Positions 10,405 to 20,870 are shown, numbered from the stretch's first letter. The stretch is 25,000 nucleotides of DNA from Hirudo medicinalis (GCA_011800805.1 MPNW01000945.1:1-25000); one strand, 5' to 3'. Program-made: numbers and translations. Notes: generated from the sequence alone by a model not told the origin.

Positions 10405-11020
10405 ATAACGGTATTGTTATACAAAGATATTAATTAATGTCATAATTAGCTTGCTTCCAAGTAGTTGCGTACATTGTTATCCTATTTTTTCTCTTGTAGA
10501 CATGTCGACGAAATTTTTAAGCATTATTAAGCAATCGTTAGCAGTTTGGGCGTCGACAGCCGACTGTTAAGAATTTCGCTTTGTTGAGGTTCCGTTAGGA
10601 TTTCAAATCCTAGCCGCTCGCCAGAGTTTCTAAAACCATATCGGGGAAGCTATTAAGCATTTTTTAAATTTGTATTTATTTCCCGGCCAAATCAATTTAA
10701 ACGAGCAATCAGTCAATAAAAGAACATTCAAATATTTAAAGTAATTACATTATTTATATTTGTTAATATTATTATAATAATAATTTACCACTAGCATCTA
10801 ACATATCGTAGAATATTAAGTTTGGTGCCAAATGATAAAGGTTCTCTGAAACAAGATTTGAAGCACAAAATTATTGTATTTATGTCGGTATTTACTTAAG
10901 TCCATCATTGCATTAAAACCTATTTAAACATTACTTGCAGGTTGGTATTCGTTCGTGTGCGTCTTTGTACGTCTGCATGGCGAAAGTTTTTATGAACCTC
11001 TTTGTTTCTGCTTATGTGAT
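10405..11020. other. AT-rich spacer
   Basis: Nothing is recognised. Confidence 0.5.
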
Positions 11021-11025
11021 CTTAT

Positions 11026-11100
11026 GGAGGTACGTCCGTGTATGCCCATGTGCCCTTGGAGGTACGTCCGTGTGTGCCTATGTGCCCTTGGAGGTGTGCG
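11026..11100 (+). repeat. 32-bp tandem repeat, about 2.3 copies
   Basis: Units begin at 11026, 11058 and 11090 with GGAGGTACGTCCGTGTRTGC and onward. The first two differ at two positions, and the third breaks off after about eight bases. Open frames at 10935-11234 on both strands read through this repeat and owe their length to it. Confidence 0.9.
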
Positions 11101-11104
11101 AGTG

Positions 11105-12400
11105 TATAGACGTGAGCCGCATCTCCTGAGCGCCACCAATGACGATTCTCAATGCAGGGCGGACGGGCGATAAAGGAGTCGGGAGTTAATGCATTACGAC
11201 ACATAGACACAGCAACGATACGCCATGCGTTCATACCAGCATAGACGTATAAGACGGTCCAAAATTTAAGTTTGTGGCTTATTATCGTAAATTATTCCAA
11301 CACCAATTAACAATGTTTACCTTCTCTGAAAAATTTAAGATTCACTTTCACTTTCTTTAACAAGCTTTCCATCAGAAGATGACAGAAGCTATGCAACAAT
11401 AAAGACTCTTGCTTACTTATTCTTTGTTTTCTTTGAAAAATAAAATTCATGAAGCAGAATCATTAAAAACATGAAAGACTCAAAACCGTCTTGCCGATAA
11501 AAAATGAAGCCTTTGATTATTTCATATCGATACTCGACGTTTTTGCTAACGGGCGATATTTGAGCCACAATTGAGTAATACGATCCTTCTTTACAGGTTA
11601 ATGACATGAAATCTTGTGACAGCCACAATCGTTCGAATAGTGAATCTTGAGATCAGCTTCCAGTTAACGATAATTAGTTTTCAACGGGGAAACATTTCAT
11701 TCTTCGGATTAACAGATGACGACAAAGAATCAAAAGAAAGCGTAACAACCCGCCTTATTTACATAGACGCGAAAGGTCTTTTTGTTTACATTTCATCGTT
11801 TGTCGGCCACATACCCCATTATCGCCCAGGAAATTGACTTGATCGCATGAAAGGTTAGTCAGAATATTTTTAAATTTTCAATCATACAATGTTTTTCACG
11901 AAATTCTTTTCAAAGCAATCGAAATTTATTCATTTGTACCGAAAATTGGCCCGCAGTTGCTTTCCTACGTTATCGCTCGTTGATTTCAGAGCAAATTTCT
12001 CCGGATTTTCAAGATTTTGTTCTTATTTCCAGTCACGTTCGTGGTTTGAAGGTGATGGTAGAGATGGGGTTTGATGGTAGAGATGGGGAGATTGAGTTCC
12101 GATCACTGTATCAGCCTCATAGCTTCTTGGAAGGAATTGACGTATTTCATGATTTTTATACCAGCACATGGATCTGTATTGGGCTAACCAATGAGTGATA
12201 CACGATTATTATTCGTTTCTAAAAAAAAAAATACGTTATTGTTCTTTGCAAAAAATATCTAACAACTCGTTGTCCAATGTTGGAATAATCGACATGTTTT
12301 AAGTCAGTTTGTCACCACCTTCGGGAAACTTAATAAGGAAGTGATATTTGAAGTTCACTGACTGAAAGTTTACTAATTTCTTGATCAGTTTCGAATCCAC
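11105..12400. other. non-coding stretch
   Basis: No exon or RNA gene is recognised. It contains the 19-base duplication at 12054-12089. Confidence 0.5.
12054..12089 (+). repeat. 19-bp tandem duplication
   Basis: GATGGTAGAGATGGGGTTT is followed directly by a second copy (17 of 19 bases). Confidence 0.85.
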
Positions 12401-12404
12401 AATA

Positions 12405-12420
12405 GTTAGGGTTAGGGTTT
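12405..12420. repeat. interstitial telomere-like repeat, G-strand
   Basis: GTTAGGGTTAGGGTTT, about 2.5 TTAGGG units in the orientation opposite to the tracts at 1.0 and 1.6 kb. Confidence 0.7.
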
Positions 12421-12424
12421 ACTA

Positions 12425-12760
12425 AAATATATTAGGTAATTATTGAGTTACATTACCAAAACATCAGCGATCCGATTTTATCCGATATGGTTCGAACCAT
12501 GCTCCTATGTATCTCCCCTGGTGCGAAGGAAACCTGACGCAAAGCCACACGCACATGAGCACGTAGAAAACAGGAAAGGATTTTTCCATTCCTCGTAAAC
12601 GAGACCACGTGCACCTGTCGAACGTGAGCGATATTTGGTGCGTCGGAGAAAGACATCATCGTCGTAATGACATTAACATAGCCTATGTGTAAGCAATCAA
12701 TACTATTTCCTCTTCCGATCCACCCAATCGTTCTCACAATTCCTTTCAATCACCAACTCT
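12425..12760. other. GC-richer patch with a 14-bp palindrome and E-boxes
   Basis: A perfect palindrome, ATGGTTCGAACCAT, lies at 12487-12500. CACGTG lies near 12605, followed closely by CACCTG. A 98-codon - strand frame (12453-12749) covers the patch but has no recognisable domain or clear splice sites. The palindrome contains a GGTTCGAACC that resembles a tRNA B-box, but no A-box or acceptor stem surrounds it. Confidence 0.25.
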
Positions 12761-12764
12761 CTTT

Positions 12765-14400
12765 TCTTCTCCATTCTTAATTTCTCTGTTTTATCTTTAT
12801 TAAAACTATTTCATTTTCTATTGTTTTATATGCCACATTATGGAAGGATCTCACTAATTGGGTCTTTTAATGTTTTTATGCAATAATCAAAAATATGAAA
12901 AGATTGAAATTTTATCGTTTGACTTGGTGCCTTAAAATGTTGGAAAAACTCTAATTGCCCCTTCTAACGGTTTCTTCCAACACTTGAGAAGTTAGAGGAA
13001 GGAGACGATTGTGCACGTGTCGATTTATGTAGCGTGCACTTGGTCGTGCTCACTCGTGCGCATTGAGGCGTAACGAAAACGACCCTGATTCACAGATCGC
13101 TACCGAAGCAGAGGAAATGCTTTCATGCTCCCAAAGCTACAAGGACAATCCTTCATCTTCCGAGAGACATCTGTTGCTGCTAACGATCAAATACCTTGTG
13201 ATTTCTTATAATTATGACTTGTTAATTATGTTAACGGTCACAATACTTCAACTTTTGTCACACTTTGACACAAATTTCTTCAAATTTCCTCAAAACGCCA
13301 TTTATTTTAAATACTATGGTGCACATTTTCTTGATTTTACATAGACCCAGGTCATCGGCCAATTTTAGGGATATTCCGGTAGTGTTGGAAAAGTTTAGGC
13401 ACCGCCTGGAAAGGCTGAAATGACGTCCCTGATCCAAAACGACCACTTCATCCTTATTCGTCTCAGCTGCTGTTCATGAAATGTGCATTAGCCAATATAT
13501 AGTTATTGAAACAATTTAAATTACGTTATTCATTTTATTATTATTATTAACAATAATTATAAATGCTACTCCACTCTTCATTTTCGCTTTTAATAACTGA
13601 TCATAATGTAAATATTTTTATTTCTTATTTATAATATTTGATTAAAAAAAATTATTCATTGAAATATATTTTATCATTTATTTCAATTGCTTCTGCGACG
13701 ATTGTGACAACCCAACTTCAAGACATTTTTTTCGGTCAATTGAATTCATATCCGCATATATGATATAATAGGATTTCATATTTCATGAAATTACTGGCAA
13801 TAATTATTTTTAAATGTTTTAAAGAAAAACTTTGTTAATTTATCTGAAATCTATTTGGAGCATAGGTTTTAGAAAAAAGTATTACTTAAAACATTTGGCT
13901 CTATTTTCACATTTTGTGAAAATCGGTCACGTGGTTGGACAGTCATAGGTTCCCGTCTATTTCCTTGCATCAGCAGTCATGGTGATCATTCCTATCTATC
14001 TTTTTGCTCTTTATTCTTGCATTCATTCTTTCTCACAAAAGCAACAATGACAAACAGCAGCTTCCAAGAAACACGATGACACACCTGATAATCAATCTGG
14101 TCAAATGCACCACAAACACAAGCGCTGGAAAAAAAAAGAGTTTTCCTTTCCTAATGGACGCACTCATAAATCTCGAGTCACCTGATGCTTTTTTTTAGCG
14201 GAAGTAAGCTCAATCCGATGTCATACCAGCATCTAATATCACCTTAATTCTCACTATATCGCTCAAACAGAGTTCTCTTATTTCTCGTCATTCTCATCTT
14301 TTGACATTCTCTTGACACATTATTTTTTTTATTAATATTTTTATTTTACTATCTGCAATATCATTCGAATATTGCTCGGACCACCAGTGTCGTTAAGAAA
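12765..14400. other. AT-rich non-coding stretch
   Basis: Nothing is recognised apart from a near-CRE TGACGTCC at 13421-13428. Confidence 0.5.
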
Positions 14401-14459
14401 TCCGTCAACGATGACGATTCAAGATCTTTATGAATTAAAGTCGAGATTATGTATAACAT

Positions 14460-15000
14460 GATAATGGTGACTTGTAGATGACAATGATGACATGATGATG
14501 GTGATGATGACAGTTTTTACTCAATAATTAATTAATCATTAATATCTATGAATGGAGTTAATGATGAAACTATTTCTGTTCCACGATTCTGTTAAGTTCG
14601 TAGAAGTTGATGATTACAAGTTATGTAAAGAATATTACGATGAGGAGCGCCAAAAATTAATTAATGATATTAGGAGGAGGATGACGGTTATGTTGTCAAA
14701 AATGATGATGATCGTTATTATGATGAAGGAAGTTGTAGTAAATTGTCATGGTGATATTGTCAAGGATGGTGGTGGTGGTGATAAGGCCTCAAATTAAATT
14801 GCATGACATTGACTTACTTGGATGAATTCATCATTGTAATGACCCGCATTTATTCTTGCTCACATTTCATTAAGTCTTTCTCATCCATTTATCCATCCTC
14901 TGCACTGTCCTTGCTTGTTCATCGTCGTCGTCGTAGTCATCAACATCATCATCATCTTCATCATTATTATCATCATCATCATCGCCATCATCATCCATTT
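14460..15000. repeat. dispersed GAT/CAT trinucleotide tracts
   Basis: GATGATGAC-type runs lie at about 14465-14510 and 14660-14790, and a CATCAT/CGTCGT run on the same strand at 14920-15000. The frames through these (Met- and His-rich) are low-complexity artefacts. Confidence 0.8.
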
Positions 15001-15377
15001 TGAAACAACCTGACTTTGAAATCATATTTTGAGTCATCCTGTTAAATTGTTAAACAAAAAGCAAGCTCTAGGAAATTCTCTTGTACTCATCAACCTATAC
15101 ATCCTTACTTCCTTCAATCCAACCGTCCATTCTTTCACGAATGAATTAGGAAATTACTGTTACATCAACCATTCCAATTTCATTCAATGATGAATGTAAT
15201 GAATCAAGGTGATGCATGTGCATTATGGTGACGGTGATGATGGTGACAATGACGATGAATAATATTAATATTAATATTATTATTATTGTGCAGGTAATAA
15301 TAGTGGTATTATATTCAATAAATTCGTTACTTTAACTCTATTATCAATCAGAACGCCGATGATCGTCAGTGGCCACC

Positions 15378-15536
15378 ATGTCATCTCTGGCTCAATGGTC
15401 ATCTTTAGAAAAGCCATCGTCGTCGTCTTCCTCTTCCTCAGCTGCAACGCCATCGACGTCGTCTTCAACCTCCGAAGTGACCGAGATGGATGTCCATATA
15501 CAGCAGACCAACGACAGGCTCCAATGCATACAGCAG
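15378..15536 (+). CDS. ZMIZ1/2 (tonalli) orthologue, first coding exon
   Basis: ZMIZ proteins are PIAS-like transcriptional coregulators with an SP-RING zinc finger. ZMIZ1 assists the androgen receptor, Smad and Notch1 in vertebrates, and fly tonalli works with the Brahma chromatin complex. The start has a textbook GCCACCATG context and an in-frame TGA a few codons upstream. The 53 codons have a lineage-specific head: a run of eight Ser (residues 14-21) and a second Ser/Thr cluster. Then comes MDVHIQQTNDRLQCIQQ, nearly identical to the vertebrate N-terminus (MDRHIQQTNDRLQCIKQ). It ends at a phase-0 donor GTGATG (15537). The Ser run is built of TCG/TCT/TCC codons, like the surrounding trinucleotide tracts. 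A CRE palindrome overlaps the donor. Upstream AGs at 15293 and about 15368 could be acceptors for a 5' UTR exon. Confidence 0.9.
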
Positions 15537-16981
15537 GTGATGACGTCATAGTTTCTATTTATAGGCTGACAAAGCTAATCATAATTACAATTATCGTGAC
15601 ATTAAGTTATTAAATTCATTATCCAATTTATCCCAGTTATACTCCTTATGCATGTCTTTGTAGAAAGATTGAACAGAACATAATGGGCTGATGGTTCCAC
15701 ACAATAAATGCTTGCTTTGTTACTTGTTAGTCAACGTGATTTAGTGGATTTCAATTAAAATTACAAGGTTTATCCAATATTTAAAATATTAGGAAGAGTT
15801 CCTTGTGATATTAACGGCAAAAGTCATCGTAGTGATCATTTCCGCCTGTTGTTTGTCATTTAGCAGCACATCGCCAGAGGTTTGTCTTCTATCCGTTGCA
15901 TATGAAGGTGATGACAATGACATCATTTGCACCATAACGGTCATTGTCATTATTTCTCTTTAATTCCCTCAAAACATGAAATCCATAGAACGACCTTCGA
16001 CCTCAAGAATTTTTAAACGTCCACCGATTTCATTCTTTCAAAATGGGTTAACTCCATTTTTGAAGAGATTGAATAATTAACGAGTGCTGGAAGAACCGAT
16101 AGGTGGATATTCGCGCAAAATCCAGAGAAAAACTGAGCACTAAGAGGATAGAAGCACTAGCCTTCTCAGTGAGCTTGGAGGATTGTTAACTAATAGTTGT
16201 AGTCTTTATTTCACCATCAGCATTAAACATATCATAATCATAATTACTTATGACATCATACGAGGTATTCTTACATCGATCACCATCATCATCCTGTTAA
16301 GCAAGATCATACTTAAGGTAAGTAAGTAACAGAACAAAAGTCAATCCTTCATATTGTTCAACAATACCATCACACTTTTCGCAATAAGTCACGTTTAATC
16401 CAAATACGAGATTTAATAAAAGAAATCTTATAATGTAATAACAAATGTGTTAGAAATATTCATTGATATTATCGTATATTAACATAAATGTGACTTATTA
16501 AGTCAGCATTTTCCAATAAAGTTGAAATCCATTATAAACACATGTTTCTTCTCGTTTTGAAAACATGTTTTGCTATTTTACAGGAAGGCTTCAAAAATGT
16601 AAAATTTTCGTTGAAATCTTTGTTTTTGTCAGTGCTAGCGAATGGCATAAACCTTTATGATTTATGACGGAATTGCTTGTGTTTCGAATAAAATTATTTT
16701 AGATTATTAATAAATTAAAATAAATTAAAACTATTATGCGATAAGAATTGTTGTTTTTCATGATAACAGGCACCACTGAATACACGTAATTATTGTTTCT
16801 AATGGTGGGATTTGGGGATCAATGTTTACAAATGAAAAGATGATAATTAGGTTACTAAGCAACGGATTCGAAAAGCACAGCAAATGGATGCAGATGGCTT
16901 GAATGAAATCTATGCAGGTCACATTTAATGTACAATACGAACATTTATTATCTACAAGTATCATTGTCCCTCTTTTCTCAG
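15537..16981 (+). other. ZMIZ intron 1
   Basis: 1445 bases, GT-AG, phase 0, ending in a pyrimidine-rich TCATTGTCCCTCTTTTCTCAG. It is AT-rich, with no internal gene or repeat of note. The - strand frame at 16758-16964 is not supported. Confidence 0.8.
15541..15548. promoter_or_regulatory. CRE palindrome overlapping the ZMIZ exon 1 splice donor region
   Basis: A perfect TGACGTCA begins four bases into intron 1. A CREB/ATF site just inside a first intron is a common regulatory position, but no function can be shown here. Confidence 0.3.
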
Positions 16982-17095
16982 CATCTCATGTCCCCCGCAA
17001 CCTTCCAGAGTGCGGCAAGGGAGCTATTGGATTGGTGCTCGGACGTCAGAGCTTTCCAGTGGCAATTCGAACAGTGCCTGATGGGCTGCCTCACG
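16982..17095 (+). CDS. ZMIZ1/2 orthologue, coding exon 2
   Basis: It has exactly 38 codons between a strong acceptor and a GTATGT donor (17096), phase 0 at both ends. The residues include [15 protein letters not shown] and then EQCLMGCLT. These align without gaps to vertebrate ZMIZ1 (ATELLDWCGDPRAFQ, EQSLMGCLT), part of the helical N-terminal TPR-like domain reported to bind Notch1. The correct frame has no ATG at its start, and an unrelated frame in the same DNA is longer, so ORF finding alone would miss this exon. From memory, the exon limits coincide with those of the vertebrate gene. Confidence 0.93.
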
Positions 17096-17970
17096 GTATG
17101 TTAAAGGTCACCATTAGGATGGTGCCTTGGAAATGTCTATCTTAATAAACCTGTTGCACACTCATTATGTAATAATCAAATGCAATTATTATACTTCACT
17201 ATATTCAAATCATAGATAAGACATAATTTGCATTGTGGAAATTATTATTATATACGACTGCTAAGATATATTAGAATGTTATTGGTACATATAACCTAAA
17301 AGTTATATTTATATAATATCTTCAATTTTACACGCTCACATTCCTATGAATGTAGGCACATAAATCACCAATCAAAGAATCCCTAAAAAAGAAACGATCT
17401 CGATCAACAACAGTGACATATGTTTGTCAAAATTTAACAAAAACTAACACCGAGTCACAAAGAATGACACAGAAGGTGGAGGAAGACGAAAAGACAGCAG
17501 GAAAAAATCGGTGGATTGGTTGCTCGAGCAGTAGGGGCGTTATTTCTAATAAGTGTTTGTTGGAGGGAAGCATTGGGATTTATGGGCAACTCAGTAATTT
17601 CTCCTTCGCTGTTTAGTGTTTTCCTCTGTGTTTACGACGGCGGCGTTTAAATAGCAGCGACCGATGCCATTCTAACCATTACCAGCACCACCTTAGCAAA
17701 TACAGCAACCTTCGACATCATCCAAACAATCGACATCACCGACACAGCAACTACGACTATCGTTTCAACAACAACAAACTCCAGAACTTCACCCATAACT
17801 TTGACATCCTCTCATGAAAATTTTATTGTAAACTTTTTTGACCTCCTTCGGAATTTCGCCTGATTTGCTGTCTTCTTTCATTCCATCCTTGAATGTCTTG
17901 TGTTCTAGTAATTGTTGTAAAAAAATTTCACTTATTATAATGATATGATGCTATGGAAAGGAACATATTA

Positions 17971-17991
17971 GTATTATTGTTATTATTATTA

Positions 17992-18050
<59 letters not shown>
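17971..18050. repeat. (ATT)n microsatellite
   Basis: Roughly 26 ATT units, with two GTT interruptions near the left end. Confidence 0.95.
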
Positions 18051-18052
<2 letters not shown>

Positions 18053-18300
18053 ATAGTTGTAATGTAGTAATTAAATAATTATTCTTTTTGCAATAATATT
18101 AATCTTAATGTCAACGGTGAATTATTATTAAAAATGATATTAATGCGGTAAACTTAAGTAACCATGACGACCGTTGAATATTGATGTCATTGTTATCAGT
18201 CTTAATTATTATTACAATTATTATTTTTTAAATGTTCGATTCTTCCAATGTGCTTCCTCTCTAATTAATTCTTCTGCGTCGTTGACTCTTGCGAGAAAAT

Positions 18301-18438
18301 GATGACGACAACGACAACGACGACGACGACGACGATGATGATGATGGTTATGATGATGATGATGATGATGATGACGACGACGACGACGACGATGATGATG
18401 ATGATGACGACGATGATGATGATGACGATGACGATGAC
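18301..18438 (+). repeat. long GAC/GAT compound repeat
   Basis: An almost pure GAY tract of about 45 units, with block-wise switches between GAC and GAT and a single GTTAT interruption. It yields a poly-Asp frame on + and a His/Arg frame on -, neither being a gene. It lies within ZMIZ intron 2. Confidence 0.95.
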
Positions 18439-18991
18439 TATTCGAGAATGATAATAAAAGTGTCAATGATAAAATTATTTTAGTAGTTTGGTTTTCAACA
18501 ATCGTCAGCATCACCATCATCATCATCAAGGCCAGACTATGTGCGGATGGTTAGGGAGAAAATTATTGTGCCCTCGAGAGAAATGCTTCTCCACTGGACA
18601 GATGTCACCCGTGTAAATCAACGCGGTGCGCTTTTGTCCTTTATCTCTCCCTCCATCCATGCATCTCCCCATCATGAACCCATCCATGCATTCAGTCATC
18701 CATCTACCTCCCAATCAGTTATATGTCCCTTTTTTAGAAATTTATTTATTTATAAAGGCATTTATCAAGAAACATTTATAATTAAATTTAGTATAAAATA
18801 AAACTTACATATGCTGCTTTTAGTAGCACGTAGTGGTCCACATTAAGAATATTATAATTGCGAATAACCATAGCGTAGTGACGATTAATAATTATCTTTT
18901 AGTTCGAAAGAGGGTGCGAGTTAAACTCATTATTCGAAAATTTTAATTTTCTGACGATGAAAGAAGTGACAATGGCAAATGATTCCCTAAG

Positions 18992-19097
18992 GTTGTGAGT
19001 CAGATCTCAGCTCAACCAGGCTACGACCTCGACCTTGGCTATCGTCTGCTGGCCGTCTGTGCAGCTCACAGGGACAAGTTTTCACCAAAGTCTTCGA
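18992..19097 (+). CDS. ZMIZ1/2 orthologue, coding exon 3
   Basis: It has 35 codons plus one base between an AG at 18990-18991 and a perfect GTGAGT donor (19098). It starts phase 0 and ends phase 1. It reads [20 protein letters not shown], then [15 protein letters not shown], against vertebrate [20 protein letters not shown] and AVCAANRDKFTPKSA. The match is unmistakable and collinear with exons 1 and 2, so 126 residues of N-terminus are covered. Vertebrate ZMIZ1 continues with a WCEELGRLLLLRHQ segment and is over 1000 residues long. I find no such segment to the right, so the next conserved exon is outside the window or strongly diverged. Confidence 0.94.
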
Positions 19098-19715
19098 GTG
19101 AGTCGATGGTGTTGATGATGATGATGGTGATGGTGGTGGTGACGACGAAGGCGACGACTATAACGACGATGATGGTGATAATTCTGGTAATGATAACACA
19201 ATTTGGGATTGCCTCCTCTTCGAGCTCATGCATCGCAATCGTAATTAGCAGTTCCTGCTGAAGTAATGGGATGGAAATATCTGCCTGCAATGCACGTAAA
19301 TACAATCATCATCATAATCGTCGTCGCTGTCCTAGTCGATTGAAATTATCACCAGAGATTATATGTAAGGAGGACAATGGATGGATGGATGGATGGATGG
19401 ATGGATGGATCAATAATGGTCTTGACAATTAGCATAATTAAGAACTCCATTATTGAACAAATGTTTGTCTCGCAGACGAACAAATAAATGAATGAAAGAA
19501 CGTGACAGTGAAAGTTGATGTGCAGGATGAGTAATGACTATGTCCACGATCTAGGCAAGACAAATAAGCCAAAAAACTTCACAAACAGCGATGATAGCGG
19601 CTATGATGACTACGCTTCCAGCATGTGATGGCACCAATTCAACTTTCAATAAGTTGGACAGAAGATTTTTTATTATATTACTTATCGATATTATGATATT
19701 ATGCATGTCTTGCAG
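19098..19715 (+). other. ZMIZ intron 3 (if exon 4 is used), with repeats
   Basis: It starts with a perfect GTGAGT donor. It contains GAT/GTG tracts right after the donor (19105-19190) and the GGAT run at 19377-19410. Frames on both strands at 19066-19305 are repeat-driven. Confidence 0.45.
19377..19410. repeat. (ATGG)n microsatellite
   Basis: Eight perfect ATGG units. Confidence 0.95.
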
Positions 19716-19900
19716 GTTGGATGACTCACATGCTCGCAACAACAGCACCAAAAATGCCTTTTAGATTCTTTGGAGCATTTTCGTTGCCGAAATATTCACG
19801 TTCAAACCATTCGGTCGTAAATTTTCGCTTCGAAAATGGAAATTTAAACACAAATTCAAAATCTGGTTCAAGTCCTGATGTAGCTCGGTGTAAAGAGATT
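19716..19900 (+). CDS. candidate exon 4 of the ZMIZ gene, not conserved
   Basis: An acceptor (CATGTCTTGCAG) ends at 19715. The first two bases complete the split codon left by exon 3, and 61 codons run open to a perfect GTAAGT donor at 19901. It starts SWMTHMLATTAPKMPFRFFG and ends DVARCKEI. The Trp near the start falls where vertebrates have SSWCEELGR, but the rest does not match, and the Ser/Asn-rich middle is unremarkable. Splice phase and donor quality favour an exon. The lack of conservation and a simple repeat right after the donor argue against it. It may be a lineage-specific or alternative exon, or a chance frame. Confidence 0.27.
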
Positions 19901-19911
19901 GTAAGTCTTCA

Positions 19912-20010
19912 GATGATGACGATGACGGCGATGATGACGATGATGACGACGACGATGATGATGATGATGATGATGACGATGACGGCGATGATGACGATGA
20001 CGATGATGAT
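19912..20010 (+). repeat. GAT/GAC compound repeat
   Basis: About 33 trinucleotide units, mostly GAT and GAC with GGC steps, in two similar halves. It starts ten bases after the candidate exon 4 donor. Confidence 0.95.
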
Positions 20011-20858
20011 TAACTAAAGGTCCGAAATATGTGCGCCTGTTTATGAAGGCGTTAGTAAGGAAAGAATTTGATTGCTTTATAAATATTTTTTAATGTTTTA
20101 TTGTTATTATTAACACTTTTGAAAATAGTATGTTCTACATGCGGTTTTTATTTGATAAAAATTCTATCTTATAAACGATTACCCAATGTTGTCATCCACT
20201 CATCCACGAACGAACAAAGCGATTTCGACATTTGGTCATTCTCCTCAGGCCTTCGGATTTCCGAATGTTACAACAAAAACTGCAACAATAATTATAAAAT
20301 TCAAAATCAAAGTTCATCACTATTGGATTCATTCGTAAATACAATAACTTTTATTTCATTATTTATTAATTATTTAATTATTTTTTAATTCTTTAACACT
20401 AACATAATAAAATCATAAAATTAAAATAATAATAACAACAACAATAATAATAACATAATTAAAATAATAATAACCTAATTATTTTCATCACATGTACTTT
20501 GTTATCACCACCATCTTTATCTCTTTGCCATTAGGTTTTCTCATCCGACTGCCCTCCAAAGAATCAAGAAGCATTATGATGAGGGGTGAGATAGGTTGTA
20601 ATGTAGGTAACAATTATAATAACTATTATCATCATCATCACCATCATCATCATCGTCATCGTTATTATCATTCTTCTTCTTCTTCTTCTTCTTCTTATTA
20701 TTATTATTATTATTATTAAGGAGGATTATTATTTTCAGCGATAGTTTTCCAGAAACTACTTTAATTTTAATGTTAATTTCAGGAAAATTGCGATTTCAGT
20801 GGAGCATCTTTTCAAGAATTATTGGGTTTTTTGTTTCCTCGACTTTATGGTTTTATCG
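20011..20858. other. AT-rich stretch with microsatellites
   Basis: Mostly AT-rich, including AAT-rich sequence at 20400-20480. A 95-codon frame at 20101-20388 (+) has no recognisable motif and average AT-rich composition. I do not support it as a gene. Confidence 0.5.
20626..20718. repeat. compound microsatellite (ATC)n-(TTC)n-(TTA)n
   Basis: Three adjoining blocks: ATC units to about 20660, TTC units at about 20670-20695, and TTA units to 20718. Confidence 0.95.
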
Positions 20859-20870
20859 TAAAGTTAAGAG
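20859..20870 (+). repeat. left target-site duplication of the SINE
   Basis: TAAAGTTAAGAG, repeated exactly at 20983-20994 on the other side of the tRNA-like element. A 12-base AT-rich direct repeat is what target-primed reverse transcription leaves. Confidence 0.75.

Larger units (their letters stand above)
17096..18991 (+). other. ZMIZ intron 2
   Basis: 1896 bases, GT-AG, phase 0. It holds the (ATT)n run at 17971-18050 and the GAC/GAT tract at 18301-18438. The acceptor side (GATTCCCTAAG) has a weak pyrimidine tract, so its use rests on the protein match. A moderately GC-richer piece at 17460-17760 shows no coding signal I can defend. Confidence 0.75.

Noticed and set aside
10935..11234. Three overlapping frames on both strands
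   Set aside because: They arise from the 32-base tandem repeat, whose unit lacks stops in several registers.
16903..17145. 80-codon + strand frame over ZMIZ exon 2
   Set aside because: It is in a different register from the conserved protein; the true exon is 16982-17095.
18289..18483. Poly-Asp open frame on +
   Set aside because: It is a direct translation of the GAC/GAT microsatellite inside ZMIZ intron 2.
18221..18529. His/Arg-rich 102-codon frame on -
   Set aside because: It is the complement of the same microsatellite, with no unique domain.
18995..19261. 88-codon frame covering ZMIZ exon 3 and beyond
   Set aside because: The frame agrees with exon 3 up to 19097, but what follows the GTGAGT donor is Met/Val/Thr-rich repeat translation.
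19721..20017. 98-codon frame as one exon
   Set aside because: Its last third is repeat translation; only the part up to the GTAAGT at 19901 can be considered.
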